Assembly: GCF_030815865.1 (NCBI RefSeq)
Contig: NZ_JAUSXI010000001.1
Location: forward strand, 992,001-1,056,000
Source of the DNA: Arthrobacter globiformis
Lineage (GTDB): Bacteria; Actinomycetota; Actinomycetes; Actinomycetales; Micrococcaceae
Reading direction: 5' to 3'
Length of the DNA: 64,000 nt
Shown here: one piece after another, positions 8,491-18,070 of the stretch
How positions within the stretch are numbered: position 1 is the stretch's first letter
How the letters are laid out: every line of letters starts with the position of its first letter
Made by a program: the position numbers and the translations under genes
Notes under the pieces: model-generated
What the model was told of the DNA's origin: nothing
The model's database searches: none
What the model saw: the letters and a program-made list of their open reading frames with translations, nothing else

Positions 8491-9480
8491 GTGACTGCCG
8501 GCTGGTCAGCGGTCACAGCCTGTGCCCTGGTGGGCCTGCACCGCACCACCTGGTACCGGCACCTGAAACCTGCCGCGCCGGCCGGAATCGCTGTGCCGCA
8601 GGCCGACCGGGCCTACCCGAACCGCATCACCACGGCCGAAGCCGAGGAGTTCATGGAGTTGCTCAACTCCGAGGACTACGGGAACCTCTCGGTCACCCAG
8701 GCCTACTACCGGATGCTCGACGCGGGTCGTTGCTCGTTTTCGATCGCGGCAGCCCACAGGATCGTGACCGCGCACGGCCAGAACGGGGACCGCCGGGCAC
8801 AACGCGGTGGCACCGGTTCCAAACGGGCCAAACCCGTCCTGGAAGCCACGGCCCCGAACCAGCTCTGGAGCTGGGACATCACGATGCTGCATGGCCCGGG
8901 CAAACACATCTATCGGCTGTACACAATCATGGACGTGTTCTCGCGCAAGGTCGTCGGGCACCGCGTCGAATACACCGAAACCGCCGCCCTTGCCTCAGCT
9001 CTGATCCAGGACGCCGTGGCCGGAAACAGCCAGAGTCCCGCCGTGCTCCACGCCGATAACGGTGCGCCCATGCGGGCAGGCACCACCTTGGACCTCGCAC
9101 GTGCCTTGGGCATCAGCCTGTCCTACTCCCGGCCCCGGGTCTCTGATGACAACCCATATTCGGAATCCCTGTTCAAGACCGTCAAGTACGATCTGGACTT
9201 CCCCGGACGCTTCCAGGACCTGCACCACGCCCGCGGCTACATGGCGGCATTCTTCACGAACTACAACGCCAATCACCGGCACAGCGGACTGAACTACTAC
9301 ACGCCCGACACCGTCCATCACGGACTGATCGAGCAGGCGCGCAGGCAGCGACAACAAACCCTCGATGCCTGCTACGCCCGCAACCCGCACAGATACCGCC
9401 GCAAGCCCACTGCACCGGGAATCCCTCCCGTCGCAGGAATCAACCACAAAGAAACCACCCGGCTGTCACAAACAGCTTGA
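8491..9480 (+). CDS. IS3-family transposase OrfB (DDE integrase)
   Basis: Catalytic subunit of 329 aa with the rve integrase fold. The DDE triad is visible as WSWDIT (first Asp), VLHADNG (second Asp) and DNPYSESLFKTVKY (Glu). The C-terminal NANHRHSGLNYYTPDTVHHG is the usual IS3 tail. GTG is the first usable start in the frame, but translation is probably mainly by frameshifting from orfA. It is apparently intact, so the element may be active. The last 369 bp of the element are repeated with one mismatch at 46467-46835. Confidence 0.93.
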   Translation: MTAGWSAVTACALVGLHRTTWYRHLKPAAPAGIAVPQADRAYPNRITTAEAEEFMELLNSEDYGNLSVTQAYYRMLDAGRCSFSIAAAHRIVTAHGQNGDRRAQRGGTGSKRAKPVLEATAPNQLWSWDITMLHGPGKHIYRLYTIMDVFSRKVVGHRVEYTETAALASALIQDAVAGNSQSPAVLHADNGAPMRAGTTLDLARALGISLSYSRPRVSDDNPYSESLFKTVKYDLDFPGRFQDLHHARGYMAAFFTNYNANHRHSGLNYYTPDTVHHGLIEQARRQRQQTLDACYARNPHRYRRKPTAPGIPPVAGINHKETTRLSQTA

Positions 9481-9557
9481 TATATACCGAGCTTCCGGCG
9501 AGTTCGTGGGCTTCCGGCGAACCCGGCGCGGCGGGCCGGGCCGGGCCGGGGCGCAGC

Positions 9558-10499
9558 TCAGGCGGCGGCCCGGCCAGCCAAGGCCTGGAGCACGCGGTAC
9601 TTGAACCGTGCCTCGTTGAACAGATCCTTCCACGCGATCCGAAGGAACTTCCACCCCTCCTCCGTCAGGGCATTTTCCCGCTGACGCTCCTGGTAAAGGA
9701 CTTCGTCGGTGGGTTTGAAGTCGAAGTACTTGACCCTACCGTCGAACTCCAAGGCAACTTTCTCCTTCTTCCAGGCGAAGTCCAGACGATGCCGCCCAAT
9801 CGCGCTCGTGACCTCAACCTGCAGCGTGGGCGGCCTGATCCCGAGCCGGAGGATGAGGTCCCGGGTGAGCGTTTCGCCGGGGGACTCGGAACGGGGGTCC
9901 GCGTTTTCGAGCGCTCGGCGGAACGTTCGGACACCCCGCCTCCCGTCCAGTGAATCCGCCATTCCCTGCAGCAGGGAGCGGTCCGCACCGAGCCGGAGAG
10001 CATGGTCCATAACAATCAGCGCCTGCCGGTATGTCAGCATCATGGCGCAATCGGCCGCCGTCCTCTCCAACGAGGTGGCCCGCAGGCCGTCCAGAACTGT
10101 CACCTCGTGGTTGGAGAACGGACGGGTATGGCACTTCACGTCCCTGCCATGGCGCTCACTCGACGGGTTCATCCGCTGCAGGAGGTGGATCAGGTCGTCC
10201 ACGTTCCACAGATAGAGACGGTGCAGGCGCGCTGCGGAAGTGTGGCTGTATACGAACTGGCCGGTGGACGTCGTAAGCGTTGAATGGGCGTGGGCGAAGA
10301 TGAGCTGCCGGCTTTTGGCGTTGGGGGTCTGAGCGCTCCAGAGGCTGGCGCGGAGGTAGCAGCCGTGCCGCAATCGGACCAGGGAACCCGAATCCAGCAG
10401 GCACCTGATGGACCGCGAGCCATAGCCCAATTCGGTCAGCTCGTCGGTGCGCCAGAGGTTGCCCGTCGGCGGGAGCTCAGGGGAGTTATGAGAAGGCAT
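9558..10499 (-). CDS. AbiEi-like winged helix + DUF559/Vsr-like nuclease-fold protein
   Basis: Protein of 313 aa of a type common in Actinobacteria and of unknown role. The N-terminal ~60 residues (LWRTDELTELGYGSRSIRCLL then RLRHGCYLRASLW) resemble the winged-helix domain of AbiEi-type antitoxins. The C-terminal ~100 residues look like a PD-(D/E)XK/Vsr-like fold: RHRLDFAWKKEKVALEFDGR gives a D-x(n)-E-x-D pattern, then ERQRENALTEEGWKFLRIAW. No cognate toxin gene is adjacent, so it should not be read as a toxin-antitoxin pair. It converges with the queuosine transporter across the IS. Confidence 0.65.
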   Translation of the reverse strand: MPSHNSPELPPTGNLWRTDELTELGYGSRSIRCLLDSGSLVRLRHGCYLRASLWSAQTPNAKSRQLIFAHAHSTLTTSTGQFVYSHTSAARLHRLYLWNVDDLIHLLQRMNPSSERHGRDVKCHTRPFSNHEVTVLDGLRATSLERTAADCAMMLTYRQALIVMDHALRLGADRSLLQGMADSLDGRRGVRTFRRALENADPRSESPGETLTRDLILRLGIRPPTLQVEVTSAIGRHRLDFAWKKEKVALEFDGRVKYFDFKPTDEVLYQERQRENALTEEGWKFLRIAWKDLFNEARFKYRVLQALAGRAAA

Positions 10500-10655
10500 G
10501 GGACCAGCTTCGGGGGCCGCGCCGACACAAGCGAGGGGCCGCCGTCGTTATGTGGAAAACGCGAAACCGCCGGAAGGCTGCGGGGCCGCCGTTCCTTTAC
10601 GGCGGCTACGAACGGGTCCGGCGAATTCGACGAGCGCGGCGCACCAGAAGAAACC

Positions 10656-11963
<1,308 letters not shown>

Positions 11964-11993
11964 TCAAGTGTGCCAGCTAACAGCCCCGGACCT

Positions 11994-12719
11994 TCACTGG
12001 ATGGGTTCTGATGTGGGGTAGTTCTCAGAGCGCCAGTCGTCCCACAGGGAGCGGATCGTTTCCATGCTGTTCGCGCCGAGATCGTACAGCGAGAGGATCA
12101 CCATCGATCCGCCGTCGGGCCTTTTCTCGGGAATCACGGGCTGGTCAGCCACGATCAGCAGGCCCTCGCCGTGCTCCGCATAGCTGTGTACGGTGAGTCC
12201 CACCTGATGGTTGGTCTTGTGCCAGACCCTCCCCGAGATTTCCTCGCCGGTGCCCAGGGTGAGCGCATACTCTTCGCCGGGGGCGGGGATGTCCTTGAGC
12301 CCGAGTTTCTCGATGGCGGACCCGCCGCTGCCGGGGACGGAGAAATAGCAGGTCCGGCGTTTGCCGTGGGGATGGCGCTCCAGTGCAAACCTCAGCTGCT
12401 GCAGGAAGATGAGCCATCCTTGGGTGATGTCCTCGTCCCACGCGGCCCATTCCGAGTTGTGGTCCATGCCGGCGCGTGTGACGCTGACCTCTGTCCCGGT
12501 GGGCACGGGTTTCAGCGTAAAGACGTCGCCGCCGTCGACGGTCAGTGTGGTGTGGTCCGGCCCTTCGACCACGTTCTTGCCGAAGTAGATCTCATTGATT
12601 TCCGCCGCCAAATCGTCGGCTTCCCAGCCATGCCACTGCGCGACTTTCGAGGGTTCACGCAGCATCGTCCAAACCTGCGGCGCGTCCGAATTGATCACAA
12701 GGCTGAGATTGTTCGTCAT
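11994..12719 (-). CDS. SRPBCC/AHSA1-like domain protein
   Basis: Protein of 241 aa with a START-like/SRPBCC fold. The opening SLVINSDAPQVWTMLREPSKVAQWHGWEA is the first strand and helix of such proteins, and VFTLKPVPTGTEVSVTRAGM is typical of AHSA1-type members. A second, less typical half follows (from about residue 130). It may bind a hydrophobic ligand; no specific function can be assigned. It lies downstream of the uncharacterised gene at 12811-13929 with a 91-bp gap and upstream of tgt with a 33-bp gap on the same strand, so it may be co-transcribed with tgt. Confidence 0.7.
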   Translation of the reverse strand: MTNNLSLVINSDAPQVWTMLREPSKVAQWHGWEADDLAAEINEIYFGKNVVEGPDHTTLTVDGGDVFTLKPVPTGTEVSVTRAGMDHNSEWAAWDEDITQGWLIFLQQLRFALERHPHGKRRTCYFSVPGSGGSAIEKLGLKDIPAPGEEYALTLGTGEEISGRVWHKTNHQVGLTVHSYAEHGEGLLIVADQPVIPEKRPDGGSMVILSLYDLGANSMETIRSLWDDWRSENYPTSEPIQ

Positions 12720-12810
12720 GGCCTGAATCTACAACTTGGGGTGCAACCCGGGCTAGAGGAATATCCGGCGGAAAACGGGTTCAGTCGTCCAGGAGGCAGG
12801 CCTGGGCTGC

Positions 12811-13929
12811 CTAGGCCCGCACGGATTCCAGTTCGTTCGCAATCCGCCGCTCCAGTTCTGATCCGCTGATGGTCTGCGATCCGCCGTGGGCGCGAAGGAA
12901 CAGCAGCGATTCCAAGCGCAGCAGCCGCCACTCGCGCTCCGCCTCATGGTTGGAGTTGTCGATGGAGCGGAAAATCTCTTTGTCGTACAGGTTCGGCTCG
13001 TTGAGGGAGCGCTGGCGCACCCTGGCCTGCATCCGCGCCTTGAACGGATCCGTCTCCTGGTTGTCCGGAGCCCGGAGCAGCTTCTCATACACGGCGGCCC
13101 GGCCCTTCTGCCCCGTCTGGCGGCACACGTAGCTGGAAAGCGCGAGCGACGCCTCCACCGATCCCCAGCGCCCCGGGTTGCCGTCGAAGGGCAGCACGTT
13201 CAGCAGGTCGGCGACCGCCAGCGCGGCCTCGGCGTCCTTGAGCATGACGAACAGCTCATGCGCGAGGTCGCTCAGGTCCTTCAGGCAGCTGCCGGACTTG
13301 GTGTTGATGCCCTTGACCAGCTTGTCGGCCAGCAGCTGCACCCCGGTGGAGTCCGGATGGGCCTCCGCCACGGCTTCCACCACGGACTCAGGCGTTCCGG
13401 AGGGCTGCGGGATGAGGGCCAGATCTTCGGCGCTGGGGCCGACCACCACCGGGGTGGTGGACGGCAATGGAGGTACGACGACGGCGGGAGGCGCCGTCCG
13501 CGCAGGCTCCCCAGCGCCGTCGTTCCCCACTCCGGAGTTCCCCACAACGGCAAGGGGAGTGCCGGCGTCGGACGCCTGGGCGTCCGCCGTTTGGGCTGCA
13601 CCGTCCGCCGTTCCGGCGCGGTCAGCGATGGCAGCACCTTCGACGACGGCAGCGGTCTTCACAGCGTGATTGGCGGCGTCTGCCGGGGAGGAGGAACCGT
13701 CAACCGCGGGTCCCGGGATCCGGACGGACGAGCCGGCAGCGATGCGCAGCGTGCCGCCGCCCGTGAGGGTCGCAAGGATGATGGCGGGGCTGCCGAAATC
13801 ATCGGTTTCGACTTCCACGGAGTGGATTTCCGCGGACCGCTCGCCATCCGGCAAGAGCAGGTGGTCGCCCGCCCGCAGAGAGCCCGCCTGCTGTTCACGG
13901 TAGGTCTTGGCAGCTGCAGGGTGGGTCAT
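12811..13929 (-). CDS. Uncharacterised actinobacterial protein with disordered middle
   Basis: 372 aa, not confidently assigned to any named family. The first ~75 residues (SLRAGDHLLLPDGERSAEIH, then GGGTLRIAAGSSVRIPG) look like a small beta-barrel domain with hydrophobic alternation. Residues about 76-170 are Ala/Pro/Asp-rich and probably disordered. The C-terminal ~200 residues are helical (LSDLAHELFVMLKDAEAALA, then GSVEASLALSSYVCRQTGQ) and end in a charged coiled-coil-like segment (HEAEREWRLLRLESLLFLR). There is no signal peptide or membrane segment, so it is probably cytoplasmic. Confidence 0.55.
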   Translation of the reverse strand: MTHPAAAKTYREQQAGSLRAGDHLLLPDGERSAEIHSVEVETDDFGSPAIILATLTGGGTLRIAAGSSVRIPGPAVDGSSSPADAANHAVKTAAVVEGAAIADRAGTADGAAQTADAQASDAGTPLAVVGNSGVGNDGAGEPARTAPPAVVVPPLPSTTPVVVGPSAEDLALIPQPSGTPESVVEAVAEAHPDSTGVQLLADKLVKGINTKSGSCLKDLSDLAHELFVMLKDAEAALAVADLLNVLPFDGNPGRWGSVEASLALSSYVCRQTGQKGRAAVYEKLLRAPDNQETDPFKARMQARVRQRSLNEPNLYDKEIFRSIDNSNHEAEREWRLLRLESLLFLRAHGGSQTISGSELERRIANELESVRA

Positions 13930-14014
13930 CGGGAGTCCTTAAGTTCTCTTGCGGTCCGCCCAACAGTCTACAAAGGAGAGGCTGCGAAGTCTGGGAGGCG
14001 CGGGCGCCCGGGCG

Positions 14015-14554
14015 TCAGCTGCCGACGCCGGCGTAGGCCAGGGCCTGGCGCACCAGGGCGCCGCGGCCGCCGGCGAACTCGAGCTGCACGCCGTCGCTGA
14101 GCACTTCCTGGGGCGTCATCCAGGTCAGCTCCAGCGCGTCCTGGCGGGGATCGCATTCGCCGGTTACAGGGATGATGTAGGCCAGTGAAACGGCGTGCTG
14201 GCGGTCGTCAGTGAAGCCGGTGTGAGAGGGCGCGGGGAAGTATTCGGCAACGGTGAAAGGCACCGGGCTGATGGGCAGCTGGGGGAATGCCAGCGGGCCG
14301 AGGTCTTTTTCCATGTGGCGCAGCAGTGCGGCGCGGATGGTCTCGCGGTAGAGCACCCGCCCGGAGACGAGCGACCGGACCATGGCGCCGTCCTCGTCCG
14401 CCTGCAAGAGCGTGCCCACCTCATTCACGAATCCGAGCGGATCCAGCCGGACCGGCACCGCCTCCACGTAGACCATCGGAAGCCTGCCTCGGGCTTCGAA
14501 GAGATCTTCGTCCGAGAGCCAGCCGGGGTTGGGGTCAGGGGTGCGCACGTTCAT
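14015..14554 (-). CDS. NUDIX-fold family protein (DUF4916-like)
   Basis: 179 aa. The sequence PGWLSDEDLFEARGRLPMVY followed by VEAVPVRLDPLGFVNEVGTL matches the actinobacterial NUDIX-like proteins annotated as DUF4916 (recalled family). A canonical NUDIX box (GX5EX7REUXEEXGU) is not preserved: the corresponding region SGRVLYRETIRAALLRHMEKD keeps RET but lacks the EE pair. Hydrolase activity is therefore uncertain. It is a single gene on the minus strand, 85 bp downstream of the uncharacterised gene's start. Confidence 0.7.
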   Translation of the reverse strand: MNVRTPDPNPGWLSDEDLFEARGRLPMVYVEAVPVRLDPLGFVNEVGTLLQADEDGAMVRSLVSGRVLYRETIRAALLRHMEKDLGPLAFPQLPISPVPFTVAEYFPAPSHTGFTDDRQHAVSLAYIIPVTGECDPRQDALELTWMTPQEVLSDGVQLEFAGGRGALVRQALAYAGVGS

Positions 14555-14718
14555 GAGTCATTTTTACCCCATCGCCACAGGTGCGGCCGCCGATGCGTGA
14601 GATTCCAACGCTTCGAGGCGGCCAAAGCGACGAGATCTCACCCCTCGATTTGCCGTCCTGAACCGCCGCTGCGGCATGCCGGGGAGCGGTACGGGAGCCG
14701 GGGTACGGAAGCGGGGCG

Positions 14719-15447
14719 CTACGACGGGCGCCGGGCGGCAATCCAGAGCGGTGCCCGCTGAGCTGCCGCGCCGTCGTTGTCCGGGTGGGGCACATGCAGG
14801 GTGCGTCCGAAGGCCTCCTCGGTCAGCGTAACGTCGTGTCCCGCGGCGGTGAGACGGTCCCGCAGGGCGTCGATGTCGCCGCCGTATTCGAACCCCAGCC
14901 CTGCGTGCGCCGCGCCCGTGCCGGGGCGCGCCATCAGTACACCGCCGTTCTTGGCCGTGAAATCGGCGGTTTCGTCGTCGTCCGGGACCGGCCGGAAGCG
15001 CGCGCCGATGTCCCGCAGAGCCTGGGCGGCGGCGGTCACATCCTCGCTGAACCAGACCTCCACCACGGCCAGCGCCGGATCCGCATCCGCGCCGATGGCC
15101 CCGTGGGCGGCCTTGTCGGCGAAGAAGCTGAAACCGTCCGCGCCCGTGATCCGGCAGGAGTCGCCGTGGTCCGCGCGGACGAGTTCGGCGGAGGAAGTAT
15201 CCGATTCAGCGCCGGACTGGTTGGTGCGCCGGGCAAATTCCTCGAGGTCGCCGACCTCCACGCCAAAGTGGGTGACGCCGTCCTCCGCGGCGCCCGGCTC
15301 GGCCTGGTGCAGCGCCAGTCGGCCGGCCCCGGCGTCGTACTCCCGCCAGGAGCCCTCGTCGGTGGACTTGATCATCCCCAGATCGGTAAGGAGCCGCTCC
15401 CAGGGTTCTACCCGGGACGTGAAGTGAATGGGGCGGACACGAAGCAT
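14719..15447 (-). CDS. VOC-family (glyoxalase/dioxygenase-like) protein
   Basis: 242 aa with two VOC-type halves. The first begins MLRVRPIHFTSRVEPWERLLTDLG and contains GVTHFGVEVGDLEEFARR; the second contains LAVVEVWFSEDVTAAAQALRDIG and AHAGLGFEYGGDIDALRDRL. The start at 15447 is chosen because GAGGAGA lies 3-9 nt upstream; the open frame extends further but without VOC-like sequence. The metal ligands of glyoxalase I are not clear, so the reaction is unknown. It is divergent from the ydeI-like gene. Confidence 0.75.
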   Translation of the reverse strand: MLRVRPIHFTSRVEPWERLLTDLGMIKSTDEGSWREYDAGAGRLALHQAEPGAAEDGVTHFGVEVGDLEEFARRTNQSGAESDTSSAELVRADHGDSCRITGADGFSFFADKAAHGAIGADADPALAVVEVWFSEDVTAAAQALRDIGARFRPVPDDDETADFTAKNGGVLMARPGTGAAHAGLGFEYGGDIDALRDRLTAAGHDVTLTEEAFGRTLHVPHPDNDGAAAQRAPLWIAARRPS

Positions 15448-15568
15448 GCTCTCTCCTCGAACTCGAAACACCTGGATCCCGAAAACGGCGCCGACATGGC
15501 CATGATGCCACGTCTTGAATCGCGTGGCACCGGGTTGAATCCGCAGGCGTGCGGGGCAGAATAGGCGC

Positions 15569-16177
15569 ATGGCTGTAGAACTCGAGGAACTGCTGGTGCC
15601 TGACGCCGTCGCGTGGCGGACGTGGCTGGAATCCCACCACAGCGACAGCCCCGGCGTCTGGCTGGTCCTGCACAAAAAGGGCGGCAACGTCACCGAACTC
15701 GACTACGACGCCGCCCTGGACGAGGCGCTGTGCTTCGGCTGGATTGACGGCCAGGTCAAGAAGCGCGACGGCGACAGCTACCTCCAGCGCATGACCCGCC
15801 GGGGTGCCAAGAGCCCCTGGTCGGAACGGAACGTCGGCCACGTGGCCCGCCTTGAGGCGGAAGGGAAGATGACAGTCCCGGGCCGTGCCGCCGTCGACGC
15901 CGCCAAAGCGGACGGCCGCTGGGAGGCCGCCTATTCGGGACAGGCGACGGCGGAGGTCCCAACTGATCTGGCCGCTGCCATCGCCGCCGTGCCCCAGGCG
16001 CAGGCCATGTTCGATGTGCTGACCTCGGTGAACCGCTACGCGCTGATCTACCGCACCAATTCGGTCAAGCAGGCCTCGACCCGGGAGCGGAAAATCGCGG
16101 GGTTTGTTGAGATGCTGGCCCGCGGCGAGACGCCGTATCCGCAGAAGAAGCGCCCGGTGCAGAATCCCGCTGGTTGA
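15569..16177 (+). CDS. YdeI/OmpD-associated family protein
   Basis: 202 aa. The opening WRTWLESHHSDSPGVWLVLHKK, then YDAALDEALCFGWIDGQVKK and RRGAKSPWSERNVGHVARL, define the YdeI family, often annotated as bacteriocin-protection or OmpD-associated, with no biochemical role firmly established. The C-terminal NSVKQASTRERKIAGFVEML is also typical. The last codons and stop (PAG then TGA) lie within the first copy of the CCGCTGGTTGAG repeat, so this gene's C-terminus is supplied by a dispersed repeat. Confidence 0.82.
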   Translation: MAVELEELLVPDAVAWRTWLESHHSDSPGVWLVLHKKGGNVTELDYDAALDEALCFGWIDGQVKKRDGDSYLQRMTRRGAKSPWSERNVGHVARLEAEGKMTVPGRAAVDAAKADGRWEAAYSGQATAEVPTDLAAAIAAVPQAQAMFDVLTSVNRYALIYRTNSVKQASTRERKIAGFVEMLARGETPYPQKKRPVQNPAG

Positions 16178-16245
16178 GCCCGGTGCTTCATTCCGCTGGT
16201 TGAGCCTGGTCGGCATTCCGCTGGTTGAGTCTGGTCGAAACCAGC
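16167..16245. repeat. CCGCTGGTTGAGCCTGGT dispersed repeat, three copies
   Basis: Copies at 16167-16184, 16193-16210 and 16218-16235; the last continues into TCGAAACCAGC. Spacing is 25-26 bp. The full element CCGCTGGTTGAGNCTGGTCG then AAACC can fold, because GGTTGAG..CGAAACC and CTGGTT..AACCAG are partly self-complementary. The same element occurs three times in tandem inside the Lhr coding region (53262-53351). Confidence 0.8.
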
Positions 16246-16311
16246 TGGCCGGGTCAAGGAGAAGGGCGGCCGCGCTAAAATTGGTGCCAACTCCCAACAC
16301 GAACGGCGAAC

Positions 16312-18021
16312 ATGCAGCGGTATTCCCTACGCACGCTGAGCCCACGCGGGCGGTGGATTGCGGCGGCAGTGGTTTTGGCTCTGGTGCTGGCCGCGGCAGC
16401 GGTTATCGGCCTCGCCGGGCGTTCGGGCGACGGCGGAACGCAGGGCGGGGCCGGACCCCAAAGCAGCGGACACCAGGGCAGCGGCACCCAGAGCGAAGCC
16501 CCGAAGTCGTTCAACAGGCCCGAGGGCACCTCGCAGTTCAGGCCTTCCTACCACCTCACTCCTGCCAAGGAGTGGATGAACGATCCGCAGCGGCCGTTCC
16601 TGCTGGACGGGGTGTGGCACTACTACTACCTCTACAACGCGGACCACCCCGAGGGGAACGGCACCGAATGGTTCCACGTCACCAGCACCGATCTGGTGCA
16701 CTGGAAGGACGAAGGCGTCGCCATCGAAAAGTTCAAGAACGGCCTCGGGGACATTGAGACCGGCAGCGCCGTGGTGGACCAGGACAACGCAGCCGGCTTC
16801 GGCAAGGGCGCCGTCGTCGCCATCATGACCCAGCAGGACAAGGGCGTGCAGCGGCAGTCCCTGTTCTACTCCACGGACAAGGGCTACACCTTCAAGGCCG
16901 CCGACGGCAATCCGGTCATGGAGAACCCCGGCGTCCAGCACTGGCGCGATCCCAAAATCATCCGTGACGAGGCCCGCGGACAGTGGGTCATGGCTTTGGC
17001 CGAGGGGGAGAAGATCGGCCTGTACACCTCAACGGACCTCAAGGACTGGCGCTACGTGTCCGGCTTCGAGCGGAAAGGCCTGGGCATCCTCGAATGCCCG
17101 GATCTCTTCCAGCTGGATGTCGACGGCGACCCCGCCAAGCGCACCTGGGTCCTGGCCGCCAGCGCGAACGGCACCGCGGAAGGGCGGACCACCGGGGTGG
17201 CCTACTGGACCGGAAGCTTTGACGGAACCACGTTCACCCCCGCGGATGACAAACACCAGTGGCTCGACGCCGGCGCCGACTTCTATGCCGCCGTCACCTG
17301 GGACGATCCCCGGCTCCCGGAAAACGAGCGGATGGCCTCCCGGCACGCGATCGGCTGGATGAACAACTGGACATACGCGCGGCAACTGCCCACCACGGAC
17401 TGGCGGGGCGGCGCCGACTCCATCGTCCGGGACATCCGGCTGAAGACGGTGCAGGGCCGGCCCACGCTCGTCTCCACCCCCACCGCGGCGCTGTCCGCGC
17501 TGGACGGCGAAGCCAAGACGGCCGGCAGCAGGGCCTTGACCCCGGAGGGCGCCGGCGAGCTTCCCGCGGCCGCAGGCGGGGCCTATCGGCTGGACGTGAC
17601 CCTGGAACGTGCACCGGGCGACGACGGCACGGAGGCCCTGCTGAAACTTGGCAGCGGCGGCGCGGACTACGCCACGGTGGGCTACAACTTCGAGGCGGGC
17701 ACGGCGTCGGTGAGCCGGGCGGCGGCGGTCCCGGGCGCCGAAGCCCTCGGACCTCTCTTCACCGAGCGGAGGAGCGCCCAGAGCCGGCCCCGCAGCGGCA
17801 GCGCTCAGGGCAGCTCACCAGGCAGGGGCAGCGTGGACCTGACCATCTTCGTGGACTATTCCTCCGTGGAGGTCTTCGTGAACGGCGGGGAGCAGACCCT
17901 GACGTCGGTGGTACTGCCGCGGTCCGGCCAGCCGGCAGTCAGCGCCGCCACCGCCGGCGGGAAGCTGACGCTGAAGTCATTCAAATACACCCCGCTGGCA
18001 ACCGTGCTGTCTGCACGCTAG
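16312..18021 (+). CDS. Membrane-anchored GH32 beta-fructosidase (levanase/inulinase-like)
   Basis: 569 aa. The N-terminal transmembrane or uncleaved signal segment is at residues about 15-35, followed by a Gly/Gln/Ser-rich linker to about 65. The catalytic five-bladed propeller begins at FRPSYHLTPAKEWMNDPQRP, whose Asp91 in WMNDPQ is the GH32 nucleophile. HWRDPKII carries the transition-state Asp, and GLGILECPDLF the acid/base Glu. A C-terminal beta-sandwich ends with VDLTIFVDYSSVEVFVNGGE, the usual GH32 module. It would hydrolyse fructans or sucrose outside the membrane. No transporter for fructose lies nearby, and no clear ribosome-binding site precedes the start. Confidence 0.92.
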   Translation: MQRYSLRTLSPRGRWIAAAVVLALVLAAAAVIGLAGRSGDGGTQGGAGPQSSGHQGSGTQSEAPKSFNRPEGTSQFRPSYHLTPAKEWMNDPQRPFLLDGVWHYYYLYNADHPEGNGTEWFHVTSTDLVHWKDEGVAIEKFKNGLGDIETGSAVVDQDNAAGFGKGAVVAIMTQQDKGVQRQSLFYSTDKGYTFKAADGNPVMENPGVQHWRDPKIIRDEARGQWVMALAEGEKIGLYTSTDLKDWRYVSGFERKGLGILECPDLFQLDVDGDPAKRTWVLAASANGTAEGRTTGVAYWTGSFDGTTFTPADDKHQWLDAGADFYAAVTWDDPRLPENERMASRHAIGWMNNWTYARQLPTTDWRGGADSIVRDIRLKTVQGRPTLVSTPTAALSALDGEAKTAGSRALTPEGAGELPAAAGGAYRLDVTLERAPGDDGTEALLKLGSGGADYATVGYNFEAGTASVSRAAAVPGAEALGPLFTERRSAQSRPRSGSAQGSSPGRGSVDLTIFVDYSSVEVFVNGGEQTLTSVVLPRSGQPAVSAATAGGKLTLKSFKYTPLATVLSAR

Positions 18022-18027
18022 ACGCAC

Positions 18028-18049
18028 CGGTGCCTTAAAAGGCGGCGCC
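18028..18049. terminator. Palindrome between convergent GH32 and fbpC
   Basis: CCGGTGCCTTAAAAGGCGGCGCC contains the perfect 12-bp palindrome GCCTTAAAAGGC at 18032-18043. It lies in the 49-bp space between two convergent genes and is a likely bidirectional terminator. Confidence 0.5.
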
Positions 18050-18070
18050 AGCAGAAACGTCAGCGGAACG

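Larger units (their letters stand above)
7955..9486 (+). mobile_element. IS3-family insertion sequence, about 1.53 kb
   Basis: Complete element with orfA and orfB in overlapping frames. The ends are imperfect inverted repeats: left TGTGTGTCAGGCTGTTGTGT, right (reverse complement) TATATATCAAGCTGTTTGTG, both followed by GACAG. The right boundary is supported by a second, partial copy at 46467-46835 that ends at the same GATATATA. The left boundary is placed by inverted-repeat alignment only (±2 bp). Only CC is shared by the two flanks, so there is no unambiguous target duplication. Confidence 0.9.
7921..9520. repeat. Long hairpin split by an insertion sequence
   Basis: The left arm at 7921-7952 and right arm at 9489-9520 are each 32 nt. 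Reverse-complementing the right arm gives the same outer 9 nt (TCGCCGGAA) and inner 13 nt (TCGCCGGAAGCTC), with a divergent 10-nt centre. Between them sits the IS, flanked by CC on both sides. Before insertion this would have been a compact hairpin between two convergent genes (queuosine transporter and the nuclease-fold gene), hence a probable bidirectional terminator. Confidence 0.75.

Noticed and set aside
9558..10499. Type IV toxin-antitoxin system, from the AbiEi-like N-terminus
   Set aside because: No partner toxin gene is adjacent; the C-terminus looks like a nuclease-fold domain in the same protein.
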